The translations under genes were made by a program, and so were the position numbers. This document shows positions 35,459-44,656 of a stretch of DNA of 64,000 nt, piece by piece; the first letter of the stretch is position 1, and every line of letters starts with the position of its first letter. The DNA comes from Fischerella muscicola SAG 1427-1 = PCC 73103 (lineage in GTDB: Bacteria > Cyanobacteriota > Cyanobacteriia > Cyanobacteriales > Nostocaceae), in contig NZ_AJLJ01000182.1 of NCBI RefSeq assembly GCF_000317245.1, positions 38,987-102,986 of the forward strand, in the 5' to 3' direction. The notes under the pieces were generated by a model that ran no database searches, was not told the DNA's origin, and saw only the letters and a list, made by a program, of their open reading frames with translations.

Positions 35459-35632
35459 CCCTGTTTTGTCACTCTCGGAAAACAATAATCGAGGTCAAAT
35501 TCTGAGACTTTGATTCAATCCAGGTTTGAGGCTTTATTTTCTAACAGAAACTAAAATTTATAGACAAAAAGTGGAAACTCAAGCCCCGTAACCGTTTGGG
35601 CGATTGGATTATCCCAAAGTGACAAAACAGGG
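35459..35632. mobile_element. Candidate MITE with 15-bp perfect terminal inverted repeats
   Basis: CCCTGTTTTGTCACT (35459-35473) is exactly inverted at 35618-35632. The 174-bp interval has no open frame. No target duplication was seen in the flanks. It lies between the Rpn fragment and ndhJ. Confidence 0.55.
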
Positions 35633-35712
35633 ACAGTGTTTGAACATTCCTATCATCGCGTATCTTACCTGAGCGATCGCATTCTACGTACCTCCGCGCC
35701 CCTTTGCGTTAC

Positions 35713-35752
35713 AAAAAACCACCCCCTCTCCACTTACCGGGAGAAGGGGGTT
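35713..35752 (-). terminator. Intrinsic terminator of ndhC-ndhK-ndhJ
   Basis: On the minus strand, CCCCCTTCTCCC pairs with GGAGAGGGGGT around a short loop, and GGTTTTTT follows. It lies 25 bp after the ndhJ stop. Confidence 0.85.
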
Positions 35753-35776
35753 AACACGATGAGGTGCTATTCACTA

Positions 35777-36304
35777 CTAATAAGCGTCTTGCAACTCGTA
35801 AAAATCAGGTGAAACGTAATCCTTACGTAAGGGCCAACCTACCCAATCTTCCGGCATTAAAATCCGCTTCAAGTTCGGGTGTCCTTCGTAAATAATCCCG
35901 AACATATCGTAAGATTCGCGCTCTTGCCAGTCCGCTGTTTTCCAAATCCAATAAACTGAAGGTACTCTCGGATTTTCTCGTGGTAAGAAAACTTTGACAC
36001 GTACTTCCTCTGGTTTGTCAGCATTATCACCAACTTTAACCAAGTGATACACGCTGACTAATTCCTGTCCAGGGCCTGAGTCAATCCCACCTTGAAATTG
36101 GAGATAATTAAACCCGTAGGCATACAAAGCAGTACAAGTTGGTAGTAAGAAATCTGCCTCTACTTTAACTATCTCTACACCGTTAACATCAGGTTGTAGA
36201 GGTTCATTAGCAAAGCCGTTTTCCGTTAACCACTGGGAAACTTTACCTGCTGCTACTTCTAGAGATTTTTCTTCTGCTGGTACTGGTTTTGATTCTTCAG
36301 CCAC
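35777..36304 (-). CDS. ndhJ: NAD(P)H-quinone oxidoreductase (NDH-1) subunit J
   Basis: NdhJ (Nqo5/NuoC homologue) is part of the peripheral arm of photosynthetic complex I. The 175 residues contain [20 protein letters not shown], the family signature [39 protein letters not shown], and the end [17 protein letters not shown]. The start overlaps the end of ndhK by 8 bases. It is last in ndhC-ndhK-ndhJ. Confidence 0.97.
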   Translation of the reverse strand: MAEESKPVPAEEKSLEVAAGKVSQWLTENGFANEPLQPDVNGVEIVKVEADFLLPTCTALYAYGFNYLQFQGGIDSGPGQELVSVYHLVKVGDNADKPEEVRVKVFLPRENPRVPSVYWIWKTADWQERESYDMFGIIYEGHPNLKRILMPEDWVGWPLRKDYVSPDFYELQDAY

Positions 36305-37043
36305 GGTTTACCTCCTCCTTCTTCTCTGTCAACAAAGCAGGTGGTATCGGCATACCGATCGCCTCGCTCAATTCCTTCGGTGGTGCAACACGAGTATCAC
36401 TGAGCAAATACTGACCAGTGTGGATTTGTGGCACTGATTTCATGTTGTGAGTTGTACTGTAGTAGCGGTGGGTTTGCTTGATCACATCCCGCTCTTGAAT
36501 GGAATCATTAGCGATTTTTTTGCGTAATTTAATAATTGCATCAATAATCGCTTCTGGGCGGGGCGGACAACCAGGTAAGTACACATCCACCGGAATCAGT
36601 TTATCGACTCCGCGAACTGCTGAAGGAGAATCGACGCTGAACATCCCGCCAGTAATTGTACAAGCTCCCATCGCAATCACGTACTTAGGTTCTGGCATTT
36701 GTTCATAAAGACGCACCAATTGGGGTGCCATCTTCATCGTGATTGTTCCGGCTGTAATAATCAAATCAGCTTGTCGGGGACTAGAACGGGGAATAAGTCC
36801 AAAGCGATCGAAGTCAAAGCGAGAACCAATTAATGCTGCAAATTCAATAAAGCAGCAAGCTGTACCAAACAACAAAGGCCAAAGACTAGAAAGACGCGCC
36901 CAGTTGTAAAGGTCATCAACTGTGGTTAAAATCACGTTCTCCGACAGTTCTTGAGTCACTGTCGGGCGTCCAATGGGGTTGAGAACGCGCTCTTTTTGCT
37001 GCTGTTCTGAATCTTTGGCTGTCAAATTACCATCTAAGACCAT
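36297..37043 (-). CDS. ndhK: NAD(P)H-quinone oxidoreductase (NDH-1) subunit K
   Basis: NdhK (Nqo6/NuoB homologue) binds the N2 4Fe-4S cluster next to the quinone site. The 248 residues show the adjacent cysteines in [12 protein letters not shown] and the further ligands in [12 protein letters not shown] and [12 protein letters not shown]. The ATG at 37043 (MVLDGNL) overlaps ndhC by 10 bases; the frame is open further upstream, but those codons lie inside ndhC. A C-terminal extension after about 185 is typical of cyanobacteria. Confidence 0.96.
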   Translation of the reverse strand: MVLDGNLTAKDSEQQQKERVLNPIGRPTVTQELSENVILTTVDDLYNWARLSSLWPLLFGTACCFIEFAALIGSRFDFDRFGLIPRSSPRQADLIITAGTITMKMAPQLVRLYEQMPEPKYVIAMGACTITGGMFSVDSPSAVRGVDKLIPVDVYLPGCPPRPEAIIDAIIKLRKKIANDSIQERDVIKQTHRYYSTTHNMKSVPQIHTGQYLLSDTRVAPPKELSEAIGMPIPPALLTEKKEEVNRG

Positions 37044-37396
37044 TCCAAGGCTCCTTTGCGCCATGCATAAACTAGGGCAACTACAAGAATTGCGATGAAG
37101 ATTAGCGCTTCGATGAATGCCAATAAACCTAAACGGTGGAAAGCAACTGCCCAAGGATATAAAAACACCGTCTCTACGTCAAATACCACGAAGACTAAGG
37201 CAAACATGTAATAACGAATATTGAACTGAATCCAGGCTCCGCCGATGGGTTCCATGCCGGATTCGTAGGTGGTGCGCCGTTCTGGACTGCGACTACTGGG
37301 TCGCAACAGCTTAGATGCCGCTAGAGCTAAGGCAGGCACTAAGCTACAAATCATCAAGAAGCCTAGAAGGTACTCGTAACCGCTAAGGACAAACAC
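37034..37396 (-). CDS. ndhC: NAD(P)H-quinone oxidoreductase (NDH-1) subunit 3
   Basis: NdhC (Nqo7/NuoA homologue) is a small membrane subunit at the junction of the two arms of the complex. The 120 residues have three helices (about 5-27, 62-83 and 92-112) with the conserved loop [20 protein letters not shown] between the first two. It is the first gene of the operon. The 193-bp spacer to divergent rubA should hold its promoter. Confidence 0.96.
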   Translation of the reverse strand: MFVLSGYEYLLGFLMICSLVPALALAASKLLRPSSRSPERRTTYESGMEPIGGAWIQFNIRYYMFALVFVVFDVETVFLYPWAVAFHRLGLLAFIEALIFIAILVVALVYAWRKGALEWS

Positions 37397-37589
37397 AATG
37401 AATATCTACCGTTATGGGTGGAAATAACCTGTTACTTTCTTTTACATTATATAGTTTAGGCATTTCTGAGTTTTGCAAAACAGACTCAGGGTTTATTCGA
37501 TTCGTTTTTGCTTGCTATAGAAAAACCTAACAATTATGTCATAATTTGTAACGTATATTTAAGCTTTGACCCTCACCCATGCCACAGCC

Positions 37590-37925
37590 ATGAGCGAACA
37601 AGCTGTTGAAAATTCAGTTTTAGACCGCTACGAGTGTCGCGCCTGCGGTTATGTCTACGAACCCACCAAAGGGGACGAAAAACATGACATTGCCCCAGAC
37701 ACACCCTTCGCAGAATTGCCGCTAACTTGGCGTTGTCCAGTTTGTAGCGCCAAGAAGAATGCTTTTGCCAATGTCGGTCCTGCGGGTAAGGCTTCTGGTT
37801 TTGAAGAAAATCTCGGTTATGGTTTCGGTGTCAACAAATTAACCCCTACTCAGAAGAGTATTCTGATTTTTGGGGCATTAGCTCTTGGTGTCTTATTTTT
37901 CCTGAGTCTTTATGGCTTACAGTAG
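37590..37925 (+). CDS. rubA: Membrane-anchored rubredoxin RubA
   Basis: RubA is needed for assembly of photosystems (PSI in Synechococcus, PSII in later work). The 111 residues have a rubredoxin domain with two CxxC knuckles, YECRACGYVYEP and WRCPVCSAKKNAF (about 15-65). A linker and one C-terminal membrane helix (about 88-108) complete the protein. The ATG at 37590 is preferred to an upstream TTG. It starts the conserved cluster rubA-ycf48-psbEFLJ. Confidence 0.95.
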   Translation: MSEQAVENSVLDRYECRACGYVYEPTKGDEKHDIAPDTPFAELPLTWRCPVCSAKKNAFANVGPAGKASGFEENLGYGFGVNKLTPTQKSILIFGALALGVLFFLSLYGLQ

Positions 37926-38046
37926 GACGCAATCTTAGGAAGGGATACGGCAGTTGCAATAACCAGGACAACCGTCCAAAGCGCTGTCTTCCCTTACTGA
38001 GCAACCATAAACTAAATTAACAAAAAACTAATAAATACAAATTGCG

Positions 38047-39057
38047 ATGAAAATTTGGCAAAAACTAATTGCTCTGTTTGCAGTTGTTCTAGTATGTGTC
38101 GGTTGTAGTAAGGTTCCCTCTACAAGTTACAATCCTTGGGAAATAATTTCTGTAAGCACAGATGCCAAATTATTAGATCTTGCTTTTACTGGCAATCCTC
38201 AGCATGGTTTCTTGGTAGGCAGCGACGCTACTCTTTTGGAAACCAAGGATGGGGGTGAAACTTGGCAACCAATTAAACTGCAATTAGACAATAGCAAGTA
38301 CCGCTTTAACTCTGTCAGTTTTAAAGGTCAAGAAGGATGGATTGTTGGCGAACCTTCTTTGTTGCTGCACAGTACTGATGAGGGTAAATCGTGGTTGCGA
38401 ATTCCTGTGAGTGAAAAGCTACCTGGGAATCCAGTTAGTATTCTTGCTCAAGGAGGAAATTCAGCCGAAATGGCTACTGATGTGGGAGCAATTTACAAAA
38501 CCACAGACGGTGGTCAAAATTGGAAAGCCCAAGTAGAAGAAGCAGTCGGTGTGGTGCGGAATATGGAACGTTCCCCCGATGGTAAGTATGTTGCTGTTTC
38601 TGCCAAAGGAAATTTCTACTCAACTTGGGAACCCGGTCAAAATGCATGGGTTCCTCATAACCGCAATAGTTCCCGACGTGTAGAGAATATGGGTTTTACC
38701 CAAAATGGACAGTTGTGGATGCTGGCGCGGGGAGGACAGGTGCAGTTTAGCGAAACCGCTGATGCTGAAAAATGGCAAGAAGCACAAAATCCTGAACTAG
38801 CTACAAGTTGGGGCTTGCTTGATATGGCTTATCGCACTCCAGATGAAATTTGGATCAGTGGTGGTAGCGGTAATTTGTTACGCAGTCCTGATGGTGGGAA
38901 AACTTGGGAAAAAGATCGTGATGTAGAAGGAATTCCTGCTAATTTATACAAAATAGTTTTCTTTTCACCTGAGCAGGGATTTGTGATTGGCGATCGCGGT
39001 TATTTATTAAAGTATCAACCAGATATTGCTACTGCTGCCAAAACTGATGCCGCTTAA
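38047..39057 (+). CDS. ycf48: Photosystem II assembly factor Ycf48 (HCF136)
   Basis: Ycf48 binds pD1 and early reaction-centre intermediates on the lumenal side. The 336 residues begin with a lipoprotein signal (hydrophobic stretch, lipobox VCVGC, Cys20) and then form a seven-bladed propeller of BNR-like repeats, e.g. TKDGGETWQPI, STDEGKSWLRI, TTDGGQNWKAQ and SPDGGKTWEKD. Position between rubA and psbE is the usual one. Confidence 0.97.
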   Translation: MKIWQKLIALFAVVLVCVGCSKVPSTSYNPWEIISVSTDAKLLDLAFTGNPQHGFLVGSDATLLETKDGGETWQPIKLQLDNSKYRFNSVSFKGQEGWIVGEPSLLLHSTDEGKSWLRIPVSEKLPGNPVSILAQGGNSAEMATDVGAIYKTTDGGQNWKAQVEEAVGVVRNMERSPDGKYVAVSAKGNFYSTWEPGQNAWVPHNRNSSRRVENMGFTQNGQLWMLARGGQVQFSETADAEKWQEAQNPELATSWGLLDMAYRTPDEIWISGGSGNLLRSPDGGKTWEKDRDVEGIPANLYKIVFFSPEQGFVIGDRGYLLKYQPDIATAAKTDAA

Positions 39058-39298
39058 TGTAACAAAACTTTAAGAATTCATTGCTTATTTTCTGAGAAAG
39101 AAGTTGCAAGATGTAACTCTTTCTTAACTTTATAGGATAATGAATTCATGTAAAAAATCCACATAGACACAAACCCAATCGGGCGAGTGTGTAGTAGTCC
39201 CGTCTGGGGGCAAACATCCAGATGAGATGTAGTGTACTTGGGTAAAACCAAAAAATCTACGCATTAAAACATCTTTGAAAAGACAGGTAGGAATCTAA

Positions 39299-39547
39299 AT
39301 GTCAGGAAGTACTGGAGAACGTCCGTTTTCGGATATTATTACCAGCATTCGCTATTGGGTAATTCATAGCATTACCATTCCAGCATTGTTCATAGCAGGT
39401 TGGTTATTTGTTAGCACCGGTTTGGCATACGATGTGTTTGGCACACCTCGCCCTAACGAGTATTATCCACAAGCACGGCAAGAATTGCCGATTGTGAATA
39501 ACCGTTATGAAGCAAAACAACAAGTAGAAGAATTTATTGGCAAGTAG
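39299..39547 (+). CDS. psbE: Cytochrome b559 alpha subunit
   Basis: PsbE and PsbF together bind the b559 haem of photosystem II. The 82 residues start [20 protein letters not shown], with the haem His in the helix [20 protein letters not shown], and continue into a lumenal tail ([12 protein letters not shown]). It is the first gene of psbEFLJ; the psbF start follows after 9 bases. Confidence 0.98.
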   Translation: MSGSTGERPFSDIITSIRYWVIHSITIPALFIAGWLFVSTGLAYDVFGTPRPNEYYPQARQELPIVNNRYEAKQQVEEFIGK

Positions 39548-39688
<141 letters not shown>

Positions 39689-39697
39689 GAGAAAACG

Positions 39698-39817
39698 ATG
39701 GAAAAAAGCCCCAATCCTAACAATCAGCCGGTTGAACTTAACCGGACTTCGCTGTACCTGGGACTACTGCTAGTTTTTGTTCTAGGGATTCTGTTTTCCA
39801 GTTACTTCTTCAACTAA
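39698..39817 (+). CDS. psbL: Photosystem II protein L
   Basis: The 39-residue single-helix subunit sits at the PSII monomer interface and affects QA/QB electron flow. It has [20 protein letters not shown] and ends SSYFFN, both diagnostic. GGAGAAAAC upstream gives a good ribosome binding site. Confidence 0.97.
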   Translation: MEKSPNPNNQPVELNRTSLYLGLLLVFVLGILFSSYFFN

Positions 39818-39838
39818 CTGGAATATGTTGGTAATTAA

Positions 39839-39904
39839 TCAGTGAACAGTTATCTGAAGTTATATAACCGATAACTGATAACTAATAACTGATAACTGAT
39901 AATT
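39839..39904. repeat. Heptamer tandem repeats within the psbL-psbJ spacer
   Basis: Variants of TAACTGA/ATAACTG interrupt the psbEFLJ operon between psbL and psbJ and lengthen the spacer to 124 bp, while the other spacers are 9 bp. Same family as the array at 7081-7161. Confidence 0.88.
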
Positions 39905-39941
39905 AATCTGTGTTGATTTTGCGTTTAGGGAGGAGAAAACA

Positions 39942-40061
39942 GTGTCTGGAAGTGGGAGAATTCCTTTGTGGATTGTTGCTACAATCGCAGGATTAGGTGT
40001 AATTACTGTTGTAGGTATTTTCTTCTATGGAGCCTACGCTGGACTAGGTTCTTCTGTCTAA
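39942..40061 (+). CDS. psbJ: Photosystem II protein J
   Basis: The 39-residue single-helix subunit is next to cytochrome b559. It begins at GTG (39942) after GGAGGAG, and contains [20 protein letters not shown] and [13 protein letters not shown]. It is the last gene of psbEFLJ, followed by a hairpin terminator. Confidence 0.97.
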   Translation: MSGSGRIPLWIVATIAGLGVITVVGIFFYGAYAGLGSSV

Positions 40062-40130
40062 AATTGACACGAGCCTAATACTAAAAGCCGTAATTTTCTA
40101 GCAATTTGTTTAGAAATCAGCATTAAAAAA

Positions 40131-40176
40131 CCGCCCATCTCCTAGAGATAGGCGGTATTAATTTATTATTTTTTTA
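40131..40176 (+). terminator. Intrinsic terminator after psbJ
   Basis: CCGCCCATCTC and GAGATAGGCGG form a stem with one mismatch and a 3-nt loop. A T-rich stretch follows some 12 bases on (TTTTTTT near 40170). It lies 70 bp after the psbJ stop. Confidence 0.75.
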
Positions 40177-40177
40177 T

Positions 40178-40255
40178 TTGTCATTTGTCATTTGTAGTTT
40201 GTCCTGTGTCAAAAGTTAATTAATTCTAACCAATGACTAATGACTAATGACTAAT
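40178..40255. repeat. TCATTTG / TGACTAA heptamer tracts
   Basis: TCATTTG units are followed by inverse-oriented TGACTAA units, so the tract can pair with itself. It separates the psbJ terminator from the 3' end of psaI. Confidence 0.7.
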
Positions 40256-40390
40256 TTAGGCAATATCTTCGCGCTCGATGTAGATCAGTAGAAAGGAGAA
40301 TACAACAATTGGCACAATCCAACCAATACTGTAAACAAGAATTGGAGACAAGAATGAAGCAGGGTATGAAGCCAAAAGTGAAGTCACCAT
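40256..40390 (-). CDS. psaI: Photosystem I subunit VIII
   Basis: PsaI is a single-helix subunit of photosystem I that helps trimer contacts. The 44-residue product has the family features: LASYPASFLSPILVYSIGWI at the start and FLLIYIEREDIA at the end. It is too short for most gene finders. It is convergent with psbJ. Confidence 0.88.
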   Translation of the reverse strand: MVTSLLASYPASFLSPILVYSIGWIVPIVVFSFLLIYIEREDIA

Positions 40391-40534
40391 AGTAAAGATT
40401 CCTCTTAAAGCACACTACAATTCAAAATGAGCTTACTTCAATTCTTCGCCTAAATTTGTAATTTCTAAAGATTTTTAACACAGAAAAGCTATTTGTAAAC
40501 ATATGTTAAAAGTCATTTGTCTTTGCATCACCTT

Positions 40535-42958
40535 CTAAAGATTCAGCAGTTCATCTAGTTGCAGAGTTGGTAAGTCTTCTGGAATCACGCTTTTGATGAC
40601 AGTGGTTTTGTGGCTTTCCTGTTGGTTGGTTGTATCTATAGCGATCGCTTCTATACGAACTTCTAAACAACCGAGAGGAATATAGATTTGATCAATCACC
40701 TCTAATCCGGAGGCTGTGGGTAGGAAAGTGGTGAGTAAACATGGCCCATCAAGTATACAACGCGTTTGGCAATCTTTAACCCATATCTTAATAGCAAGGT
40801 TAGGAAGTACACAATCTAGCTGTACACGTACTGTCACAAACTTACCAGAAATTAATTCGCCTTCTGGTACATATAATTGCGGAATTGGTAAGGGGTCAAT
40901 GATTGTAGGAGCGATCGCAACAGAATTTTCCTCCTCCTGCTGTAATAAATTACCAACTTTTTCTTGATCATCAGTGTCATCTACGACGATTTCTCTGGCT
41001 AACCAAGCTGGTGGTGTTTTGAATTGTCGGATACGAAATGGGGACGGTGGGGGAGGAAGAGGGAGAGGGGAAGATTGGGGTAGTGGAAATTGTTCTTTGC
41101 TTTCCTGTTCTTCTGCTACTTCTGGCTCTTCTGCTTTGTTTTCTACTTCTGGGGTTTCAGCTGCAATTGGGGACAAAGTTTGTTGTTCGGATATCTCTTG
41201 GTGAGTGGCGACACAAAGATTGTAATCTTCATACTCTACATCGATAGGTTCAGGCAAAGTGTATCCATGACTCTGCATCCACTTCCGAATCAGAGGCGAC
41301 ATGTTGGAAGTTTCTACTGTTAACAATTCAGAATGGCGTTGCACAACCACTGCTACAGAGTCATTCAAAGAATCATTGGCAGTTGTTGCTAATTGAGGTG
41401 TATCTTCTATAACTCCAGTGCTATGGCTGTGATCAGAGTCTCCCAGCAAACGTGATTCTGATGTTTCAGGTACACCGCTTGTAATATTTTCGCGATCGCC
41501 TGGTAACTTTTTGATTCGCCTCAAGAACGGAAAAGTACTGTCCCTTTTTGCTCTACGCTTGACAATGGCAAAAGAAACTTCTTTAGGTAAAGACTGCAAC
41601 TGTGTGGCGGTCGCGGAAGCAAGAACAATTGCGCTGGTATCCATTGTGACCAATTGCTCAATATTCACAGAATCTTTTGTTTCTAAAGACTCTTTTTGAG
41701 TTTGGGGTTCACAAACAGCAACAGGAGTCTGCTTTTGAGGAAACTTAGGTAATTGTGGCGAACGAAAATTAGGTGATTTCTGAGAACGTGTAACTAATGG
41801 GGGCAGAATGTTGGGAGTAGGTTCAGTAAATGAGGACTGAGCTATTTTTTGAGATTTAACAATATTGAAAAGTTCTAGATCCAGCTTGATAGATGGTTCT
41901 GGCGTTACTTCGGTTTGTGGTATGACTGCTGGTTCTGGTTCAGTTGCTGTTGCTGATGTACTGGTTGCGAGTAATTGCGTAATATCGGCTGTGATTGTAA
42001 AAGATTGACTCGCTAACAGTATAGTTTCACTATTAGGAGCGAGTGTGCCATACAAACTAATCTCACCCAAGATGAGTTTCGATTCACAATCAGTAGGGAT
42101 TTCAATTGAAGATTTGATCGAAAAAGGTGGTAGTAGCTTTTCTGGTAAGGTTTCGCGTGTTTGGGTTAATATTTCTAAGCTTTGAGGCGATCGCAATTCA
42201 AGGCGTAGTTCTCCAGTCAACAACTTTTGCAGAGTGGAGGTTTCTGGCGACTCCACACACCCATCAATGATAAGAATTTGTCCCCAACGAGCGATATAGT
42301 TTTCTTGTTCTAAACTCAGCAGCAGTGGTAGTTCTGGGATCAGTGAAGGTGAATCTTCTATAACTTCATCTTCTGCTAAAGGCTCGGAAGTAGGTAAAAC
42401 TAACTCTACTAAATGTTGTAATATTTGCTCTGCTGTCTGTTCTTGTAGCCAAACTGGGCTGACAGGCTGATTAATAATCGCATCTTCTTCCTCAATCGTA
42501 CTGGTTTGGGCAATTGTGGAGATTTCTTCGTACTTAATCCCCCCACTTCCCAATCTATCCATTACTCCATCTCTTTCCAGAGGCAAGACTTGCAATTTTA
42601 TACTATGCTGCCAAGGCTGACCAAAAAGATTTGACATTAAATCGCCAGAACATTGTAACTCCCAAAGTCCAGGCTGGAGATAAGTAAAAGGCATTACCGC
42701 CATTAAGCCTTCGACATTTGTACGACGCGATCGCTTTTGAACACGGCGCTTTGGCGGAATTTCTAAACTTGAGTAGTGAGTCACCCGTACTTCCACGTCA
42801 ACATTGGTAAGGTTGGAGCGAGCCACAACTCTATATTTACCTTCCAATATTTCGACCTTTGGTGATTCTAGGGAATCCCACGAGCGATCGCCCTGTTTCT
42901 GTATGAGAAATTGCCAGTGTTCCATTGTCACATATGCCGAGAACTCAGAGCCATGCAT
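40535..42958 (-). CDS. Large cyanobacterial protein of unknown function
   Basis: The 807 residues have a beta-rich N-terminal domain (about 1-135; EHWQFLIQKQGDRSWDSLES, LQPGLWELQCSGDLMSNLFG). A long acidic, low-complexity middle follows, with Glu/Pro/Ser/Thr runs (about 330-650) including PLPQSSPLPLPPPPSPF. The C-terminal beta-rich domain (about 690-807) contains SGKFVTVRVQLDCVLPNLAI and ends DLPTLQLDELLNL. No signal peptide or membrane helix was seen, and I do not recognise the family. An ATG 11 codons in (MEHWQF) is a plausible start. Confidence 0.7.
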   Translation of the reverse strand: MHGSEFSAYVTMEHWQFLIQKQGDRSWDSLESPKVEILEGKYRVVARSNLTNVDVEVRVTHYSSLEIPPKRRVQKRSRRTNVEGLMAVMPFTYLQPGLWELQCSGDLMSNLFGQPWQHSIKLQVLPLERDGVMDRLGSGGIKYEEISTIAQTSTIEEEDAIINQPVSPVWLQEQTAEQILQHLVELVLPTSEPLAEDEVIEDSPSLIPELPLLLSLEQENYIARWGQILIIDGCVESPETSTLQKLLTGELRLELRSPQSLEILTQTRETLPEKLLPPFSIKSSIEIPTDCESKLILGEISLYGTLAPNSETILLASQSFTITADITQLLATSTSATATEPEPAVIPQTEVTPEPSIKLDLELFNIVKSQKIAQSSFTEPTPNILPPLVTRSQKSPNFRSPQLPKFPQKQTPVAVCEPQTQKESLETKDSVNIEQLVTMDTSAIVLASATATQLQSLPKEVSFAIVKRRAKRDSTFPFLRRIKKLPGDRENITSGVPETSESRLLGDSDHSHSTGVIEDTPQLATTANDSLNDSVAVVVQRHSELLTVETSNMSPLIRKWMQSHGYTLPEPIDVEYEDYNLCVATHQEISEQQTLSPIAAETPEVENKAEEPEVAEEQESKEQFPLPQSSPLPLPPPPSPFRIRQFKTPPAWLAREIVVDDTDDQEKVGNLLQQEEENSVAIAPTIIDPLPIPQLYVPEGELISGKFVTVRVQLDCVLPNLAIKIWVKDCQTRCILDGPCLLTTFLPTASGLEVIDQIYIPLGCLEVRIEAIAIDTTNQQESHKTTVIKSVIPEDLPTLQLDELLNL

Positions 42959-43326
42959 GTCATCATAGCTTTAGTTTGTCTGCCAGTTTACACGATAACA
43001 AGCAGAAAGCCCACGTATTTTTACAGTGAAGATACTGAATTTGCTTTTTTAGACGTATTTTTGCAGTTTATATAGTATTTAAGCTAAAAGCACAATTAAT
43101 CACAACTGTGCAAAACTTTATTATTTTTTTAATGAGATAAACTTAAAAATATGATTGAAAAAAATAAAATTGCGTTACATACTGGTCAATCTAAAAAATG
43201 CAATGAGTAGTCTTTCAGATTTTTATTTTGATAGAGGTGGGGGCAACCAAAAAATAACTTCGTAACTTTATATTTTGAGGTAAGTATACCCCTAAACCTC
43301 TGTAAGTATTTCTTTGTAGAATGAAG
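42959..43326. other. AT-rich spacer between the 807-residue gene and the sugar transferase
   Basis: These 368 bp hold no recognisable gene or structured RNA. Confidence 0.4.
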
Positions 43327-44352
43327 CTAGACAGCACCACTGTTTTTGTGAAACAGGATAGTTACTGTTTTCATAATCAGTTTCAAATCGTATAGCAAGC
43401 TCCAGTTTTTTTGATATTGCAAATCCAGACGAATTACGTCCTCAAACTTACGTACGCTAGATCGTCCATTGACTTGCCATTCTCCAGTCATACCCGGTTT
43501 TACATCCAAACGTTGCCATTCTGGTACTTCATAACGTTCTACTTCATCGGGTGTGGGTGGCCTTGTACCGACTAGACTCATTTCTCCTTTGAGAACATTC
43601 CAAAACTGTGGTAGTTCGTCTAAACTTGTACGCCGCAAAAAGCGTCCTACTTTAGTAATTCTGGGATCATTGTCAATTTTGAAAAATGCCCCTTGTACTT
43701 GGTTTTGTTTGGCCAATTCAGCCTTTCTGGCTTCAGCATCAACATACATGGAGCGAAATTTCCAAATGCGAAACCGTTTACCCATCCAACCACAACGAAT
43801 TTGACTAAAGAAAATGGGGCCGGGATCGTCAATTGCGATCGCAATAGCAATAGGAATAAACAAAATTCCTATAATGACTAAACCTACTAATGCTCCCATA
43901 ATATCGATTATCCGTTTCATCCAAGAACGGATAGAAGGATGTGTCGTCGGTAGCTGTTCTTCGAGTTGGTTCTTAGAAGGTACTGGGAGTGAGTTACTAG
44001 ACTCAATGGGAAAAACCTTTTCCAGTCCTGTCAGGTTGAGTACAGCCATGACTTGGGGGGTTACATTCCGCAGTATAAATTCTATCCCTTGATCTTGAGC
44101 GATTTTAAAATTATTTACCAAAGCACCTAAACCACTACTATCCATGAAAGTAGTTTGCTGAAAGTCAATAATGATTTTCTGCGGAGTTGGTTGTGTTTTA
44201 GTGATATTTTGGCAAGTTTGCTTAAAGGCTACTGCCTCTAGCACGCTTAATCGCTCTGATACCTGCACTATTGCTGTGTCATGTAAGAAAATCACTGGAA
44301 AATCTACCTCTTGGGGTTGGCTAATCATGAAACCCTGCACCTTCATTGCCAT
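43327..44352 (-). CDS. Fusion of a STAS domain with a polyprenyl-phosphate sugar-1-phosphate transferase
   Basis: The N-terminal 115 residues form a STAS (anti-sigma-factor-antagonist-like) domain with the phosphorylatable motif MDSSGLGALV (Ser at about 72-73). A linker leads to a membrane helix (about 148-175). The bacterial sugar transferase domain follows, with DDPGPIFFSQIRCG, FRIWKFRSMY, SLDELPQFWNVLKGEMSLVG and KPGMTGEWQVNGRSS. Such enzymes start exopolysaccharide or glycan synthesis by loading a sugar phosphate onto undecaprenyl phosphate. The STAS part suggests control by a kinase/phosphatase partner switch. ATG at 44352 chosen over an upstream TTG. Confidence 0.85.
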   Translation of the reverse strand: MAMKVQGFMISQPQEVDFPVIFLHDTAIVQVSERLSVLEAVAFKQTCQNITKTQPTPQKIIIDFQQTTFMDSSGLGALVNNFKIAQDQGIEFILRNVTPQVMAVLNLTGLEKVFPIESSNSLPVPSKNQLEEQLPTTHPSIRSWMKRIIDIMGALVGLVIIGILFIPIAIAIAIDDPGPIFFSQIRCGWMGKRFRIWKFRSMYVDAEARKAELAKQNQVQGAFFKIDNDPRITKVGRFLRRTSLDELPQFWNVLKGEMSLVGTRPPTPDEVERYEVPEWQRLDVKPGMTGEWQVNGRSSVRKFEDVIRLDLQYQKNWSLLYDLKLIMKTVTILFHKNSGAV

Positions 44353-44656
44353 GTCAGTCAATGTAATATGCCAAATATTACTTAGTTTTAGTGAATCATT
44401 TAAACGGATATGCGATCAGTTCAAATCATAACTAATCGCCAGTAGTCCGCTACCCAGGTTATGAACGGATTGAAATTGAGAAAAGATCAAAGGATAGTAC
44501 CCCTTTACTTTTGCTCCACCCGTGAAAGTGTCTTTTCCGGAAGGCTAGTTACTGGAGTTGAAATTGGAGACTGCCAGTAAAGTTCACAATAGAACTAGAA
44601 GTTCAGAAATATTCCTACTTTATGCCACAAGGGCGCATACGCCTTTTGCTCATCAA
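44353..44656. other. Divergent spacer between the STAS-transferase and queE
   Basis: These 304 bp hold the two promoters. The queE frame remains open upstream to 44558, but those codons look non-conserved. No operator was recognised. Confidence 0.4.
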
